Assembly: GCA_007693505.1 (NCBI GenBank)
Contig: REDL01000051.1
Coordinates: forward strand, 43,924 to 107,923
Reading direction: 5' to 3'
DNA length: 64,000 nt
Source of the DNA: Desulfovibrionales bacterium
Lineage (GTDB): Bacteria; Desulfobacterota; Desulfovibrionia; Desulfovibrionales; Desulfonatronaceae
Shown: one piece after another, positions 8,090 to 17,716 of the stretch
Position numbering within the stretch: position 1 is the first letter of the stretch
Layout of the letters: every line of letters begins with the position of its first letter
Notes under the pieces: generated by a model
What the model saw: only the letters and a program-made list of their open reading frames with translations
Told to the model about the DNA's origin: nothing
The model's database searches: none
Translations under genes and position numbers: made by a program

Positions 8090-8601
8090 TGACGCACCGC
8101 CGTTCCCAGCATCTCCAGAGCGCGCAGAAAAAGAACCAGACAAAGCAGGATCAAGGCCGCGGCGAGTCCGTAAACAAAGGGATAGAAAGGTATTCGAGTG
8201 GTCAGGGCCACCTCTCCGCTGGCCGCGAAACTCCGGGCATAGTCCAGCATGTGCCAGGAGCAGAACACGAAAAAAACGCCGGCCGTGAGGTTGGTCAGCC
8301 CGTCGATACCCGCCCTGACCCGCTCTGGGAGTTTGGCCACCAGAAACCCAACGGCGATATGGCCGTTTTTCAGGGCACAGTGGGCCAGAGCCAGGCCCAC
8401 AACCAGGGAGGTCAAAAATCCAACAAATTCGTAGGTACCCAGGATCGGGCTTTTGAAGAACGCGCGCAGTATGATGTTCAGAACCACCAGGAACATCACG
8501 GCCAGAAGGCTGATTCCAGCTATGGCATCAAAGACTTTGCTGGCGGCCCATACGATTTTTTCACTGATCTGAAGATAACGTTTCGAACGTGAGGACATCA
8601 T
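8086..8601 (-). CDS. TRAP transporter small permease (DctQ)
   Basis: Small membrane subunit of the same TRAP transporter, 171 residues with four predicted helices. The family pattern L-G-T-Y-E-F-V-G-F-L-T-S-L is visible near residue 55. Two ATG codons in tandem (8601 and 8598) can start it; a GGAG lies somewhat far upstream. It overlaps dctM by four bases and lies 129 bases after dctP, so P-Q-M form one transcription unit. Confidence 0.9.
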   Translation of the reverse strand: MMSSRSKRYLQISEKIVWAASKVFDAIAGISLLAVMFLVVLNIILRAFFKSPILGTYEFVGFLTSLVVGLALAHCALKNGHIAVGFLVAKLPERVRAGIDGLTNLTAGVFFVFCSWHMLDYARSFAASGEVALTTRIPFYPFVYGLAAALILLCLVLFLRALEMLGTAVRQ

Positions 8602-8730
8602 GGGAAAGAGGAGGAGCTCCGGAGTAAAGAAAAGCTGACGCGTTCAGCCGCCATGCAAACCCGCAACTGAACGCGCACCATGCCGTAGGGCGGAAATACC
8701 TCGTGATTCAATAAAAAGGTTCTTGTCAAA

Positions 8731-9780
8731 TCAATCCACGGCGTTGTACTTTTCGGACAGTTCGATCACCAAGTCCAGGGCATCTTGTCCAGGCAATCCT
8801 CGCCTGGCCATGTCCGCAAGAAACTCGTCCTGGATTGGCAGGACCAGTTCCATCCATCGGTCCGTCTCCTGATCTGTCAGGGTAATCACCTCTTGTCCGG
8901 TGGATTCCACGGCATAGGTTAACGCCGCCTCGTTTTGGCGATCCCAAAGCCCTTTGGCCACGTCATGAAAGAAGGCTTCAGAGACCTCGGCGACCGTTGA
9001 CTGGAGATCTTCCGGTAGCCGATCCCAAGTGCGTTGATTCATGGTCACGAAAAACAGGGTATTGTAAAGGAATGGCGTCAAGGTCAGATATTCGGTCACT
9101 TCGGCATGCCGCCAGCCTTGCAGTACCTCAATGGGCGCGAGATTGCCCTTGACAAGTCCTCGGGCCAGGGCCTCGTAAGCATCAGACTGGGGCATGGCCA
9201 CGGGCACGGCACCGAGTGCGGACAGGGTTCTGGCACTGAGTCCGGTGGCCCTGATTTCCATACCCTGCAGGTCCTCAAGGGTTCGCACCGGCGCTCTGGT
9301 GAACAGATCTCCCGGACCGGTGGCCAAGACCATCAGCAGCTTGGTGTCCTGGATTTCCGCCGGATTCAATTCCTGAATCACTTCCCAAGCCACCTGGCTG
9401 GCCACGGCGGAATTCTTGTAGGTCACTCCGGGCAGTTCAAAGACCTCCAAAAGAGGAAAGCGCCCCCTGGTGTAGGCGAAAACGGACAAACCAATGTCCG
9501 CGATCCCGGTCACCACGCCATCGTAGATTTCCGGAGCAGCCAGCAGGGTCTGGCCAGGGTAGCTGACCACGGCAATCCGGCCATCGGTCGCTTCAGCCAG
9601 TGCCGCGGCCCAGCCCTGGACCAGCTCTGTCTCTGCTGGATGGGTGGCTGGGAAAAAATGCGCCAAGCGCAACGAAACCGGACGCTGCGCCATGGCGGCG
9701 GTGGCACTCAACACCAGCGCCAGCAGTGCCGCAAAAAGCAGCGCCATCATTCTCGCGTGCCCCAAACTCAGCCTGTTCAT
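8731..9780 (-). CDS. TRAP transporter periplasmic solute-binding protein (DctP)
   Basis: Extracytoplasmic solute receptor of the DctP family, 349 residues. A signal peptide spans about 1-32 (hydrophobic A-L-L-F-A-A-L-L-A-L-V-L, cleavage near A-M-A). Family motifs L-R-L-A-H-F-F-P-A-T-H, A-T-G-P-G-D-L-F-T near 155 and G-M-E-I-R-A-T-G near 175, which contains the carboxylate-binding arginine, support binding of a carboxylated ligand. ATG at 9780 was chosen because a run of five G lies 7 bases upstream; ATG at 9810 is possible but has no clear ribosome site. First gene of the TRAP operon, with a promoter presumably in 9811-9955. Confidence 0.9.
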   Translation of the reverse strand: MNRLSLGHARMMALLFAALLALVLSATAAMAQRPVSLRLAHFFPATHPAETELVQGWAAALAEATDGRIAVVSYPGQTLLAAPEIYDGVVTGIADIGLSVFAYTRGRFPLLEVFELPGVTYKNSAVASQVAWEVIQELNPAEIQDTKLLMVLATGPGDLFTRAPVRTLEDLQGMEIRATGLSARTLSALGAVPVAMPQSDAYEALARGLVKGNLAPIEVLQGWRHAEVTEYLTLTPFLYNTLFFVTMNQRTWDRLPEDLQSTVAEVSEAFFHDVAKGLWDRQNEAALTYAVESTGQEVITLTDQETDRWMELVLPIQDEFLADMARRGLPGQDALDLVIELSEKYNAVD

Positions 9781-9955
9781 CTTTTGCCCCCAAGTGATTC
9801 GCAGTTGCATTCAACTAGAAAAGGAACATCCAGGACATTCGTTGATCGAAGTCGTGATCAAAGACGTCCGCACGCCGTAATGGCTTCATGATTCACTCAT
9901 ACTGATTGCAAGCCCCGGTTGTTCACATCATGGACTCGAAACCTTATCGCCGCCT

Positions 9956-10387
9956 CTACAGATTGTAGAGTTCGTCCCCGGGAATGATCCGAATAGTGTT
10001 CTTTTGCAGAATCTCAATAGCCTGGTCTGTTCTATCGAAACGAAAAATCATCACGGCGTCCTTGCCGGTCTGTTGGACAAAGGCATACATGTACTCCACG
10101 TTGATCTGGTTGTTGCTGAGCAGCTCCAGGATGGCATGCAGCCCACCAGGCCGGTCGTCCACTTCCACGGCCACAACAGAAGTCCGGCCCACGGTAAAAC
10201 CATTTTCCTTGAGCACCTGCTTGGCCCGTTCATGATCCGTAACGATCAAGCGCAAAATGCCGAAATCAGAGGTATCGGCCAGAGACAGAGCCCGAATGTT
10301 GATTCCGGCCTGGGACAATACCCGGGTCACATCCGTCAACCGGCCGGCCCGGTTCTCCAAAAAAATCGAAATCTGTTCCACTTTCAT
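9956..10387 (-). CDS. Tandem ACT-domain protein
   Basis: Small soluble protein of 143 residues with two ACT domains (about 1-68 and 70-143), the amino-acid-binding regulatory fold. The first has [10 protein letters not shown], the second [10 protein letters not shown], the typical ligand-loop glycines. It is encoded 61 bases after the paaK gene and such pairs are common in anaerobes, where the ACT protein probably senses aromatic amino acids or their catabolites. It has no catalytic domain. A direct role on PaaK is inferred from linkage. Confidence 0.85.
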   Translation of the reverse strand: MKVEQISIFLENRAGRLTDVTRVLSQAGINIRALSLADTSDFGILRLIVTDHERAKQVLKENGFTVGRTSVVAVEVDDRPGGLHAILELLSNNQINVEYMYAFVQQTGKDAVMIFRFDRTDQAIEILQKNTIRIIPGDELYNL

Positions 10388-10448
10388 TGTTCTGCCCTCC
10401 CTGTACGCGATTCAGGTTGTTGCCGGATACGATCTTCCCCTCGTTGTG

Positions 10449-11753
10449 TCAGACCTTGGGCCGCTGATCGATGATCCGTTGGGCCTTGCCTTCGGAGCGG
10501 GTCAGGCTGCGCGGCTCCACGAGCTTGACCTTGGCGGTCACGCCGAGAAACTCCTTGATATTTGCTTGGATCTTGCCCTCCAATCGCTGCAAATGGCGCA
10601 CCTCGTCGGAAAAAAGCTTCTCATCCACTTCCACGCGCACCTCCAGGGTATCCATTGCGCCCTGACGGTTGAGAATCAACTGGTAATGAGGCGTCAGGCC
10701 TTCGGTTTCCAGCAACAGCGCCTCAATTTGTGATGGAAAAACATTCACTCCACGAATGATCAGCATGTCGTCGCTACGCCCTTTGACCCGGCTCATCCGG
10801 ACATGGGTCCGCCCGCAGCGACAAGGGACATAGTCCAGGGAAGTGATGTCCCGGGTTCGATAGCGGATCAAGGGCTGGGCTTCCTTGGTCAGGGTGGTCA
10901 GCACCAATTCGCCGGTGGCACCCGGAGGGAGTTGCTCGCAGGTAATCGGGTCTATGATTTCCGGCAGAAAATGGTCCTCGAAGATATGCAACCCCTTTTG
11001 AGCCACAGCGCACTCCATGGCGACACCGGGTCCCATGACCTCCGACAACCCGTAAATATCCAGGGCAATCAGGCCGAGCTTGGACTCTATATCCAGGCGC
11101 ATCTCCTCGGACCAGGGCTCCGCGCCGAAAATCCCCACACGGATAGGCAGTTCACTGAACGGGATGCCCGCTTCCTGGGCTGCCTCGTGCAGGAAAAGAC
11201 TGTAGGAAGGTGTGCTGCACAGCACCGTAGGCCCAAAATCCCGTAGCAGCATCACTTGGCGTTTTGTGCCGCCGCCGGATATGGGCACGATGGTTGCCCC
11301 CAACTCTTCCGCACCGTAATGGACGCCCAGCCCGCCGGTGAACAGACCATAGCCGTAAGCATTATGCACCACGTCCCCGCGATTTACCCCGGCAGCCATG
11401 AACGCCCTGGCCATCAGACCGGCCCAGTTGCGGACATCGCGGTGGGTATACCCGACCACAGTGGCCTTGCCGGTGGTTCCGGATGAGGCATGGATGCGCA
11501 CAACGTTTTCCTTGGGAACAGCGAACAGTCCAAATGGGTAGTTGTTGCGCAGATCCTGCTTTTCCGTGAATGGAAGGTATTTCAGGTCATGCAGGGTTTT
11601 AATCTGCTCGGGCCGCAGTCCGGCTTCCTCGAATTTGCGCCGATAAAACGGTACGTTGGCATGCACCCGTTCCACAAGATGACGCAGCCGGCTGAGTTGC
11701 AACGGCTCCAGGTCCTCGCGCGGGGCAGTCTCTCGATCAATATCGAAAATCAC
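10449..11753 (-). CDS. paaK: Phenylacetate--CoA ligase
   Basis: AMP-forming acyl-CoA ligase that activates phenylacetate or related aryl acetates with ATP and CoA. At 434 residues it has the standard PaaK length. The P-loop-like motif S-S-G-T-T-G-K-A-T lies near 92, Y-G-L-S-E near 238, and the hinge [12 protein letters not shown] near 330. GTG at 11753 is the preferred start because AAGGAGG lies exactly 7 bases before it, whereas the upstream TTG at 11759 is only one base from that site. In anaerobes it usually works after indolepyruvate ferredoxin oxidoreductase in aromatic amino-acid breakdown, but no such gene is in view. Confidence 0.92.
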   Translation of the reverse strand: MIFDIDRETAPREDLEPLQLSRLRHLVERVHANVPFYRRKFEEAGLRPEQIKTLHDLKYLPFTEKQDLRNNYPFGLFAVPKENVVRIHASSGTTGKATVVGYTHRDVRNWAGLMARAFMAAGVNRGDVVHNAYGYGLFTGGLGVHYGAEELGATIVPISGGGTKRQVMLLRDFGPTVLCSTPSYSLFLHEAAQEAGIPFSELPIRVGIFGAEPWSEEMRLDIESKLGLIALDIYGLSEVMGPGVAMECAVAQKGLHIFEDHFLPEIIDPITCEQLPPGATGELVLTTLTKEAQPLIRYRTRDITSLDYVPCRCGRTHVRMSRVKGRSDDMLIIRGVNVFPSQIEALLLETEGLTPHYQLILNRQGAMDTLEVRVEVDEKLFSDEVRHLQRLEGKIQANIKEFLGVTAKVKLVEPRSLTRSEGKAQRIIDQRPKV

Positions 11754-11812
11754 GGACAATCCTCCTTAACGACAAATAAAAAATCGGGGTTGTGTCTTCC
11801 CATCATCGGCGT

Positions 11813-12507
11813 TTATTCGCCATGAAAAAGCCAAAACCCACCACCGGCCAGGAATGCGAACGCCAATAACAGGGCATAAACCCTACGAGAACGGAGAGAA
11901 AGCAGAACGCCGATGGTTCCAAGCATCCAGATGGCCGGCCATGTAATCGGGAGCATCAGGACACGTCCGCGCACATGTTGCAAGAGCCAGTCGGTGAACG
12001 GCACAAGCAAAACCATGACGACGGAGAAGGCCACGGTATTCATCAAAACGGCTTGAACAAGCGCAGGGGGCGCCGGGTTTCCGAGACTATTGCCAGTAAA
12101 TCGTGCTCCCCGTGTGGATTGCAGCATTTTGGTGAATACCGCATTTTGTCGCTGACGCTGAACATGTTCCAGGCGACTGCCCAGCAGCGCAGTGGGGGCG
12201 CACAGCAACATGGCCAGAAAAATCACCGGGGTCTGGATCAGTTCAAAGATATTCACCAGGGCCAGGGTCGTCAGCAGAGCAAAAGGGCCATGCGGGGGGA
12301 TATAGGTTCCAATGGGGAACAGATCCAGAAAAAAGAGTTCGAAAAAAATCGCCACCGGCAAGGTGGTTTCCCACTGACCGGTCACAGCGGCCCAAAGCAT
12401 GCCGATGACCAGTGGACGATCCAAAAAACCGAGATTCAGTCCAAAGCGGCACAGGGAAAACAGAGCAAAAAAAAACAGGCCAATCCTGCCCAGCTCAGCG
12501 CGTCCAT
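11813..12507 (-). CDS. PTS mannose/sorbose-type EIIC, frameshifted near its N-terminus
   Basis: Membrane permease EIIC of the mannose/fructose/sorbose PTS family. The main open frame (from TTG 12424) begins inside a family motif, F-L-D-R-P-L-V-I-G, and is too short at its N-terminus. Reading from ATG 12507, 8 bases after the EIIB stop and behind a GGTAGGG, gives a good first helix (M-D-A-L-S-W-A-G-L-A-C-F-F), but the frame ends unless one T is added to the T9 run at 12467-12475. With ten T the two parts join perfectly. So the gene is either a recent pseudogene, a site of transcriptional slippage, or a sequencing error. No EIID gene follows. Confidence 0.8.
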
Positions 12508-12515
12508 AGTCAACC

Positions 12516-12989
12516 CTACCATGATGCCTTCACCTGTGTCGTATCATTGGGCACGCAGCGAAAATCCAGCTGGATTCCCCGTTTGGTAAAAGCCTTCAGA
12601 CAACCGATATCCTCTTTGCTCAAGGCCACGTGCGGGCAAAGCTGCTGCTTGCCCGGCGAATAATGCAGATTGCCGATGTTCACAGTGGACAGGGCAAACC
12701 CGATCTGCAAAGCCCGGTTCACGTCACAACAGGTGGCGAAAAGCAAAAGCGTATCTCCATGAGGATGGGCGACCCGACCGCGGTCATCAAGGTACTCGAC
12801 AATGTGCTCAATGGCGATAAAGGTCAGCTCAACTCCGCTGGGCACGGCCAAACGAATGATCTCCTGGCGCAGGTCGTCCGCGGCCAGGGCATCGTTGACC
12901 ACCAGGATGTTCCTGGCACCCAGGTAAGGCACCCAGGCCTCTATGACCTGCCCGTGAACCAGACGATTGTCGATACGCACCCAGTTCAT
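12516..12989 (-). CDS. PTS mannose/fructose/sorbose-type EIIB
   Basis: Cytosolic phosphocarrier EIIB, 157 residues, that passes phosphate from EIIA to the sugar. The N-terminus M-N-W-V-R-I-D-N-R-L-V-H-G-Q-V contains the phosphorylated histidine at position 13. It follows EIIA by 12 bases and its stop lies 8 bases before the EIIC start, so EIIA-EIIB-EIIC form a small PTS unit at the end of the rpoN cluster. The sugar is unknown, and the small, incomplete set could serve signalling rather than uptake. Confidence 0.9.
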   Translation of the reverse strand: MNWVRIDNRLVHGQVIEAWVPYLGARNILVVNDALAADDLRQEIIRLAVPSGVELTFIAIEHIVEYLDDRGRVAHPHGDTLLLFATCCDVNRALQIGFALSTVNIGNLHYSPGKQQLCPHVALSKEDIGCLKAFTKRGIQLDFRCVPNDTTQVKASW

Positions 12990-13001
12990 GACCGCTCCGG
13001 G

Positions 13002-13418
13002 TTACTCCTTGGCCACCTTGCTACGCAACAGGTCACCGGCAACCACGATTCCCTGAGCTCCGGCGGCCTTGGCTTCCTTGGCCAGATCGGCCAAGGACAG
13101 ACTGCGCGATCCAAGCACGCGTAACAGCATGGGCAGGTTCACACCGGTGATCACTTCCAGTTGATGGTCACTTTTGTTCAAAAGAGACAGGCTCAGGTTG
13201 GTGGGCGTTCCGCCGAACATGTCCGTCAAAATGACCACCCCTGGACCACGGTCCGCGCATTTAACGCTTTTCTTGATCTCTGCCAGGGACTTCTCCACTT
13301 CCTTAGTCACGTCGACGCTGACAAAATAACAATCCTGTTGGGGACCGAGAATCAACTCCGCGGCCTTCAGCAGATACGCGCCATACTCCGTATGGGTGAC
13401 CAACACGACTCCAATCAC
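13002..13418 (-). CDS. PTS mannose-type EIIA
   Basis: Mannose-family EIIA phosphocarrier, 138 residues. V-L-V-T-H-T-E-Y-G carries the active histidine near position 9, and L-T-D-M-F-G-G-T-P-T-N-L near 62 is the family hallmark. It starts with GTG at 13418, with GGGAG 8 bases upstream. It lies between rapZ and EIIB in the same orientation. No EI or HPr gene is in the window, so phosphate supply must come from elsewhere. Confidence 0.9.
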   Translation of the reverse strand: MIGVVLVTHTEYGAYLLKAAELILGPQQDCYFVSVDVTKEVEKSLAEIKKSVKCADRGPGVVILTDMFGGTPTNLSLSLLNKSDHQLEVITGVNLPMLLRVLGSRSLSLADLAKEAKAAGAQGIVVAGDLLRSKVAKE

Positions 13419-13449
13419 CGTTGACTCCCTAACGACTCATGGTCCGGAC

Positions 13450-14349
13450 TCAACCCAGATCCAGGTGACGATGTTCAATGGTTACCGAAAAACCTACGGT
13501 CGTCAGGGCGCCCAAAATCGCCTGAGATACGGCCACCGAACGATGCCGACCACCTGTGCACCCCAAGGCCAGGGTCAGACGGTAACGTCCTTCCACGGCA
13601 TACAAGGGGAGCAGGTAGCGAAGAAACCCCTCAAACCGCGCAATGAACTCTTTGCCCGGGTCATCCGCCAGAACATATTGGGCAATGGGCTCGTTCAATC
13701 CGGACAGAGGCCGTAATGCCGGTTCAAAATAGGGGTTGGGTAAAAACCGCAGGTCGAAAACCAAGTCCGCTTCCATGGGCACGCCGTACTTGAACCCAAA
13801 AGAAATCAGGTGAATGCGCATGCCCTCCCCGGATTTCTGGTCCAGGGGCCACTTTTCTTGAAACAACCGACGCAGGTCATGGATGGAAAAGTCCGATGTA
13901 TCCACCACCACATCGGCGTGTTTGCGCAAGCCCTCCAGCATTACCCGTTCCCTGAAGATCGCCTGATCCAGTCCCATGCCCTGAGCTTCCAAAGGATGGG
14001 GGCGGCGCGTTGTGGCGTAGCGCCGAATCAGAACGTGGTCGCGGGCTTCCAAAAAGATCAGATGGAGCCGCATGCCAGCCCGGTCCATCCGCTCCACGAA
14101 CTGCTCCCATTGCTGGACGAAGTCCGGCTGACGGACATCCAGGCCCAAGGCCACCCCGGGATAGCGCTCCAGTTGCATTTCCGGGGAAAGTGTCACCAGT
14201 TGCGCGGCCAGACTGGCAGGCAAACCGTCCACGCAGTAGAAGCCGAGATCCTCGAAAACGTTCAAGACCGTGCTCTTCCCGGCTCCGGACTGCCCGGCAA
14301 CCATGACCAGGGTAAGTTCGTCAGGCTTTTGCGAATGTTTTTCTAGCAT
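13450..14349 (-). CDS. rapZ: RNase adapter / nucleotide-binding protein RapZ
   Basis: P-loop protein of the RapZ (YvcJ) family, 299 residues. Walker A reads G-Q-S-G-A-G-K-S-T at about 19-27. The C-terminal domain ends with L-A-L-G-C-T-G-G-R-H-R-S-V, the conserved RapZ signature, near 262-275. In E. coli RapZ binds sRNAs and GlcN6P and guides RNase E to GlmZ; in this lineage the function is untested. Its position beside rpoN, hpf and ptsN is the conserved proteobacterial arrangement. Confidence 0.92.
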   Translation of the reverse strand: MLEKHSQKPDELTLVMVAGQSGAGKSTVLNVFEDLGFYCVDGLPASLAAQLVTLSPEMQLERYPGVALGLDVRQPDFVQQWEQFVERMDRAGMRLHLIFLEARDHVLIRRYATTRRPHPLEAQGMGLDQAIFRERVMLEGLRKHADVVVDTSDFSIHDLRRLFQEKWPLDQKSGEGMRIHLISFGFKYGVPMEADLVFDLRFLPNPYFEPALRPLSGLNEPIAQYVLADDPGKEFIARFEGFLRYLLPLYAVEGRYRLTLALGCTGGRHRSVAVSQAILGALTTVGFSVTIEHRHLDLG

Positions 14350-14415
14350 TGCGACTGAGCAGTTTTAACACGGGCACGGTGCACCGTGCCCGTGAGATGG
14401 GGAGGAATCCGTGCA

Positions 14416-14865
14416 TCACGCCGAGTTGAGGGCATCCCAGAACAACTCCTTGTTTCCAGCGGAAAGAAAAGCGCCGCGAAAGGTCTCATCTTTCAACAGG
14501 CGGGTGATGGACGCCAGAATGCGCAAATGCATACCGGCAACCTGTTCCGGAGCCAAGACCATGAAAAAGATATGGCATGGTTTCCGATCCAAAGCGTCAA
14601 AATCCACCCCATCCACGCTGCGCCCGACCACGAGGGCGATCCGCTCCAAGCCCTCAAGCTTGCCGTGAGGAATGGCCACACCATCACCGATCCCGGTGCT
14701 TCCGAGACTTTCCCTGTCCTTGAGCACCTGGAAGGCGGCATCGGCGTCCATGCCAGGCATGTGCAGGGCCAGTACAGCGACCATTTCCGCCAGCACTTCC
14801 GCCTTGTTCCTGGCTTGCAGCTCGGGAAGCAGCAGATCCTTGCTCAAAAAATCCCGGAGGACCAT
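14416..14865 (-). CDS. ptsN: Nitrogen-PTS EIIA (PtsN)
   Basis: EIIA-Ntr regulatory phosphoprotein, 149 residues, fructose-type EIIA fold. G-D-G-V-A-I-P-H-G-K contains the phosphorylated histidine near residue 67. It is a regulator, not a sugar carrier, and typically links nitrogen/energy status to potassium transport and other targets. It starts 3 bases after the hpf stop, so the two are co-translated. Linkage to rpoN is typical. Confidence 0.92.
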   Translation of the reverse strand: MVLRDFLSKDLLLPELQARNKAEVLAEMVAVLALHMPGMDADAAFQVLKDRESLGSTGIGDGVAIPHGKLEGLERIALVVGRSVDGVDFDALDRKPCHIFFMVLAPEQVAGMHLRILASITRLLKDETFRGAFLSAGNKELFWDALNSA

Positions 14866-14868
14866 CTG

Positions 14869-15414
14869 TCAGATTCCCGGGTCGATCAGACCGAAGTCGC
14901 CGCTTTTTCGACGATAAATAACATTCACGCGTTCGATGTCCGCGTTGAAAAAAACCAGGAACTCATTGCCCAGGGCCTCCAGTTGCATGGCCGCCTCATC
15001 CACGGACATGGGCTTGGGTTCAAAATTATCGGTCTCCGTGATGGTCTGGGCCCGCTTACCGGACTCATCCTGGGTAAAGGAGATCACATCCACCCGCGCG
15101 GATTGTCCCTTCTGACCGCGACGATGATCCTTGTTTTTTTCCTTTATTTTTCGAACCTGGGCCTCGAGCTTGTCCAGCACCAGATCGATGGTGGAATACA
15201 TGTCCTCGCTTTCGGTGGTGGCGGAGAAGTGCATGTCCTTGCCCGTCAGGATCACCTCGGCCATATGCCGGTATTTTTCTACGGCCAGATTCACCGCCAG
15301 CTCGGCTTGGTCTTCCGGACGCAGGTACCTGTTGATCTTATTGAAGCGCTCGCGGGCATAGCCTTTGAGGTGGTTGGACGGCTCGAAATTTTTAAAGGTA
15401 AACGTTATTTCCAT
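14869..15414 (-). CDS. hpf: Ribosome hibernation promoting factor, long form
   Basis: Long-type HPF of 181 residues that dimerises 70S ribosomes in stationary phase. The N-terminal domain (about 1-100) starts M-E-I-T-F-T-F-K-N-F and holds the basic ribosome-binding face. A charged linker follows (K-E-K-N-K-D-H-R-R-G), then a C-terminal dimerisation domain (about 125-180) with P-K-P-M-S-V-D-E-A-A-M-Q-L. ATG at 15414 has GGAGG at 8 bases; the upstream frame to 15435 is not coding. It lies between rpoN and ptsN. Confidence 0.93.
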   Translation of the reverse strand: MEITFTFKNFEPSNHLKGYARERFNKINRYLRPEDQAELAVNLAVEKYRHMAEVILTGKDMHFSATTESEDMYSTIDLVLDKLEAQVRKIKEKNKDHRRGQKGQSARVDVISFTQDESGKRAQTITETDNFEPKPMSVDEAAMQLEALGNEFLVFFNADIERVNVIYRRKSGDFGLIDPGI

Positions 15415-15490
15415 GCGGACACCTCCGAAATACATCGGGTTCAGGGTTGGTTCCAGGGTGGGCGTCCCGCTTCCGGGAAAGCCGGCCTGT

Positions 15491-16924
15491 TCAAAAAAGG
15501 GCCTTGCGCTTGGAAGAAGACTCGATGTGCAACGCCATGCGATACTTGGCCACGGTCCTCCGGGCGATATTCACGCCCAGGGACTTTTTCAAAAGTTGGG
15601 AAATCAGCTCATCACTGAGCGGATGCCTGGCATCTTCCTCGGAAATCAGTTTCTTGATTTCCGCCTTGACGCTTTCCGACCCTGCTTCCGAGCCGTCATC
15701 CATGCCCAGGGCGCTGTTAAAGAAAAATTTCAACTCAAAGATGCCGTGGGGCGTACTCATGTACTTGTTCGTGGTGATCCGACTGACCGTGGATTCATGC
15801 ATATTGATGTCCAGAGCCACGTCCTTGAGGATCATCGGTTTCAGTTGCGTCACCCCGTGTCGAAAAAAATCAATCTGAAATCGCACGATGCTCTCGGCGA
15901 CCTTGTGCAGCGTGCGTTGCCGCTGATAGAGACTTTTCATCAACCATTGCGCGGAACGAACCTTTTCCTGAATATACTCACGGGCTTCCTTGTGGTGCAC
16001 GGCCATTTCCTTGGCATAGGCCTCGTTGATCATCAACGCCGGGATTTCATCCTCGTTGAGAACAACGATAAAATCCTCTCCTTGCGGGACCAGATAGACA
16101 TCCGGGCTGGTAAACTGGGGATCTTCGCTCCCGAAGCTCTTGCCCGGCATCGGATCCAGGCGTTGCAAGCAGTCCAGATAGTGCTTGACTTCCTCCATGG
16201 AGAGTTTGAACTTTTTGGCCAGAGGCTTGTAGCGGCGTTTTTCCAGTTCTTCCAGATGGTCGTTGACCAGGGAGACGAGAATCGGGTCGTCCATGCCCAA
16301 CTCCTCCATCTGGATCAACAGGCACTCGCGTAAATCCCTGGCGCATATGCCCACCGGGTCCAGACGCTGCATGACCCGCAGCACCTGCTCCGCCTCCTCT
16401 GGATCGCACCCGGCCATCTCGGCGACATCCTCGATGGATTCGCAGAGATACCCCACCCTGTCCAGGTTGCCAAGAATCACCTCGCTGATGGCCAGTTCCC
16501 GCTCCGAGAGCGCGGAGAGTCGCAATTGCCAGGTGAGGTGACCCACCAGTGTGGATTTGCCGGCCAGCCGGGCCTCATAGCTCATCGCCTCTTCGGGTAC
16601 CTCCCAGTCCCGGCTCTGCATCTGTCGACTGAGACTGGAAAACTCCCCCAGGTAGTCCTGCCACTCCGAATCTTGAAGTTGCCGGGGTTCCTCCACATTC
16701 ACGGACTGAAAGCGATCTTCGGCCGGATCCCTTTTCGCGGGTTCAGCGGATTCATCAACGGGATCCGGTAGCACCTCCAGCACGGGATTCTCCAGCAGTT
16801 CCTGCTGGATGCTCTCCGCAAGCTCCAGTCTGGAAAGCTGAAGCAGCTTGATTGCCTGTTGCAGCTGGGGGGTCATTACCAGCTGTTGGGTCAGCTTCAG
16901 CTGTTGGCGCAGTTCAAGTGCCAT
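15491..16924 (-). CDS. rpoN: RNA polymerase sigma-54 factor RpoN
   Basis: Sigma-54, 477 residues. Region I is glutamine and leucine rich (L-K-L-T-Q-Q-L-V-M-T-P-Q-L-Q-Q-A-I), followed by an acidic region II, the core-binding domain, the helix-turn-helix and a C-terminal RpoN box A-R-R-T-V-A-K-Y-R near 462. It directs transcription from -24/-12 promoters with enhancer-binding proteins. Upstream lies lptB, downstream hpf and ptsN, the usual proteobacterial order. Confidence 0.96.
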   Translation of the reverse strand: MALELRQQLKLTQQLVMTPQLQQAIKLLQLSRLELAESIQQELLENPVLEVLPDPVDESAEPAKRDPAEDRFQSVNVEEPRQLQDSEWQDYLGEFSSLSRQMQSRDWEVPEEAMSYEARLAGKSTLVGHLTWQLRLSALSERELAISEVILGNLDRVGYLCESIEDVAEMAGCDPEEAEQVLRVMQRLDPVGICARDLRECLLIQMEELGMDDPILVSLVNDHLEELEKRRYKPLAKKFKLSMEEVKHYLDCLQRLDPMPGKSFGSEDPQFTSPDVYLVPQGEDFIVVLNEDEIPALMINEAYAKEMAVHHKEAREYIQEKVRSAQWLMKSLYQRQRTLHKVAESIVRFQIDFFRHGVTQLKPMILKDVALDINMHESTVSRITTNKYMSTPHGIFELKFFFNSALGMDDGSEAGSESVKAEIKKLISEEDARHPLSDELISQLLKKSLGVNIARRTVAKYRMALHIESSSKRKALF

Positions 16925-16990
16925 ATTCCGCCCTCGGCTTTGGGGCCGCCTGAACCACCATCATCCAGTCCTCACCGCCCCCAAGAACGA

Positions 16991-17716
16991 TCATAAGCAA
17001 AAATCCTCTCCAAGATAGCATTTCCGGGCATTGGAGTCGGCCACAATCTCCTCCGGTGACCCCTCGAAAATGGCACGCCCCTCGAAGACAATGGAGGCCC
17101 TGTCACAAATTTTCAATGTTTCTCGAACGTTATGATCAGAAATCAAAACTCCGATACCGCGCTCCTTGAGTGACATGACGATCCCTTGAATATCGTCCAC
17201 CGCCAGGGGATCAATACCTGCGAATGGCTCATCCAACAACATAAATTTCGGATTGCGGATCAGGGCTCGAGCGATTTCCAACCTGCGGCGCTCTCCTCCG
17301 GAGAGAAACATGGCTTTTTGCCCAGCCAGTTTGGCGATGCCCAGTTCTTCCAGAAGCGCTTCGGCTTTCCTTCGCTGCATGGCCGGCGTAAAATCGGTGT
17401 ACTCCAGAATGATCTGCAGATTTTGCTTCACGGTTAATTTTTTAAAGACGGAGCTTTCCTGGGGCAGATAGCTGAGTCCCAGACGAGCCCGTTCATGCAG
17501 AGGCAACATGGTGATCTTACGGCCGTCCAACTCCACCGCACCGCCAGTGGGTTTGATCACGCCAACGAGCATGTAAAACGTTGTCGTCTTGCCGGCTCCA
17601 TTGGGTCCCAGCAATCCGACGATCTCCCCCTGTTCAACCTGAATGGAAATATCGCGGACGACCTCTTTTTGCCCGAAGCTTTTGCGTAAATTCTTACCAG
17701 AGAGCAGTGCGTTCAC
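16991..17716 (-). CDS. lptB: LPS export ABC transporter ATP-binding protein LptB
   Basis: Cytosolic ATPase of the LptB2FG lipopolysaccharide extractor, 241 residues. Walker A G-P-N-G-A-G-K-T-T near 37, signature L-S-G-G-E-R-R-R near 140, and Walker B F-M-L-L-D-E-P-F-A-G near 158, all with the LptB-specific spacing. It starts with GTG at 17716, with AGGAGG 5 bases upstream, and overlaps the lptA stop by four bases. lptF and lptG are not in the window. Confidence 0.95.
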   Translation of the reverse strand: MNALLSGKNLRKSFGQKEVVRDISIQVEQGEIVGLLGPNGAGKTTTFYMLVGVIKPTGGAVELDGRKITMLPLHERARLGLSYLPQESSVFKKLTVKQNLQIILEYTDFTPAMQRRKAEALLEELGIAKLAGQKAMFLSGGERRRLEIARALIRNPKFMLLDEPFAGIDPLAVDDIQGIVMSLKERGIGVLISDHNVRETLKICDRASIVFEGRAIFEGSPEEIVADSNARKCYLGEDFCL

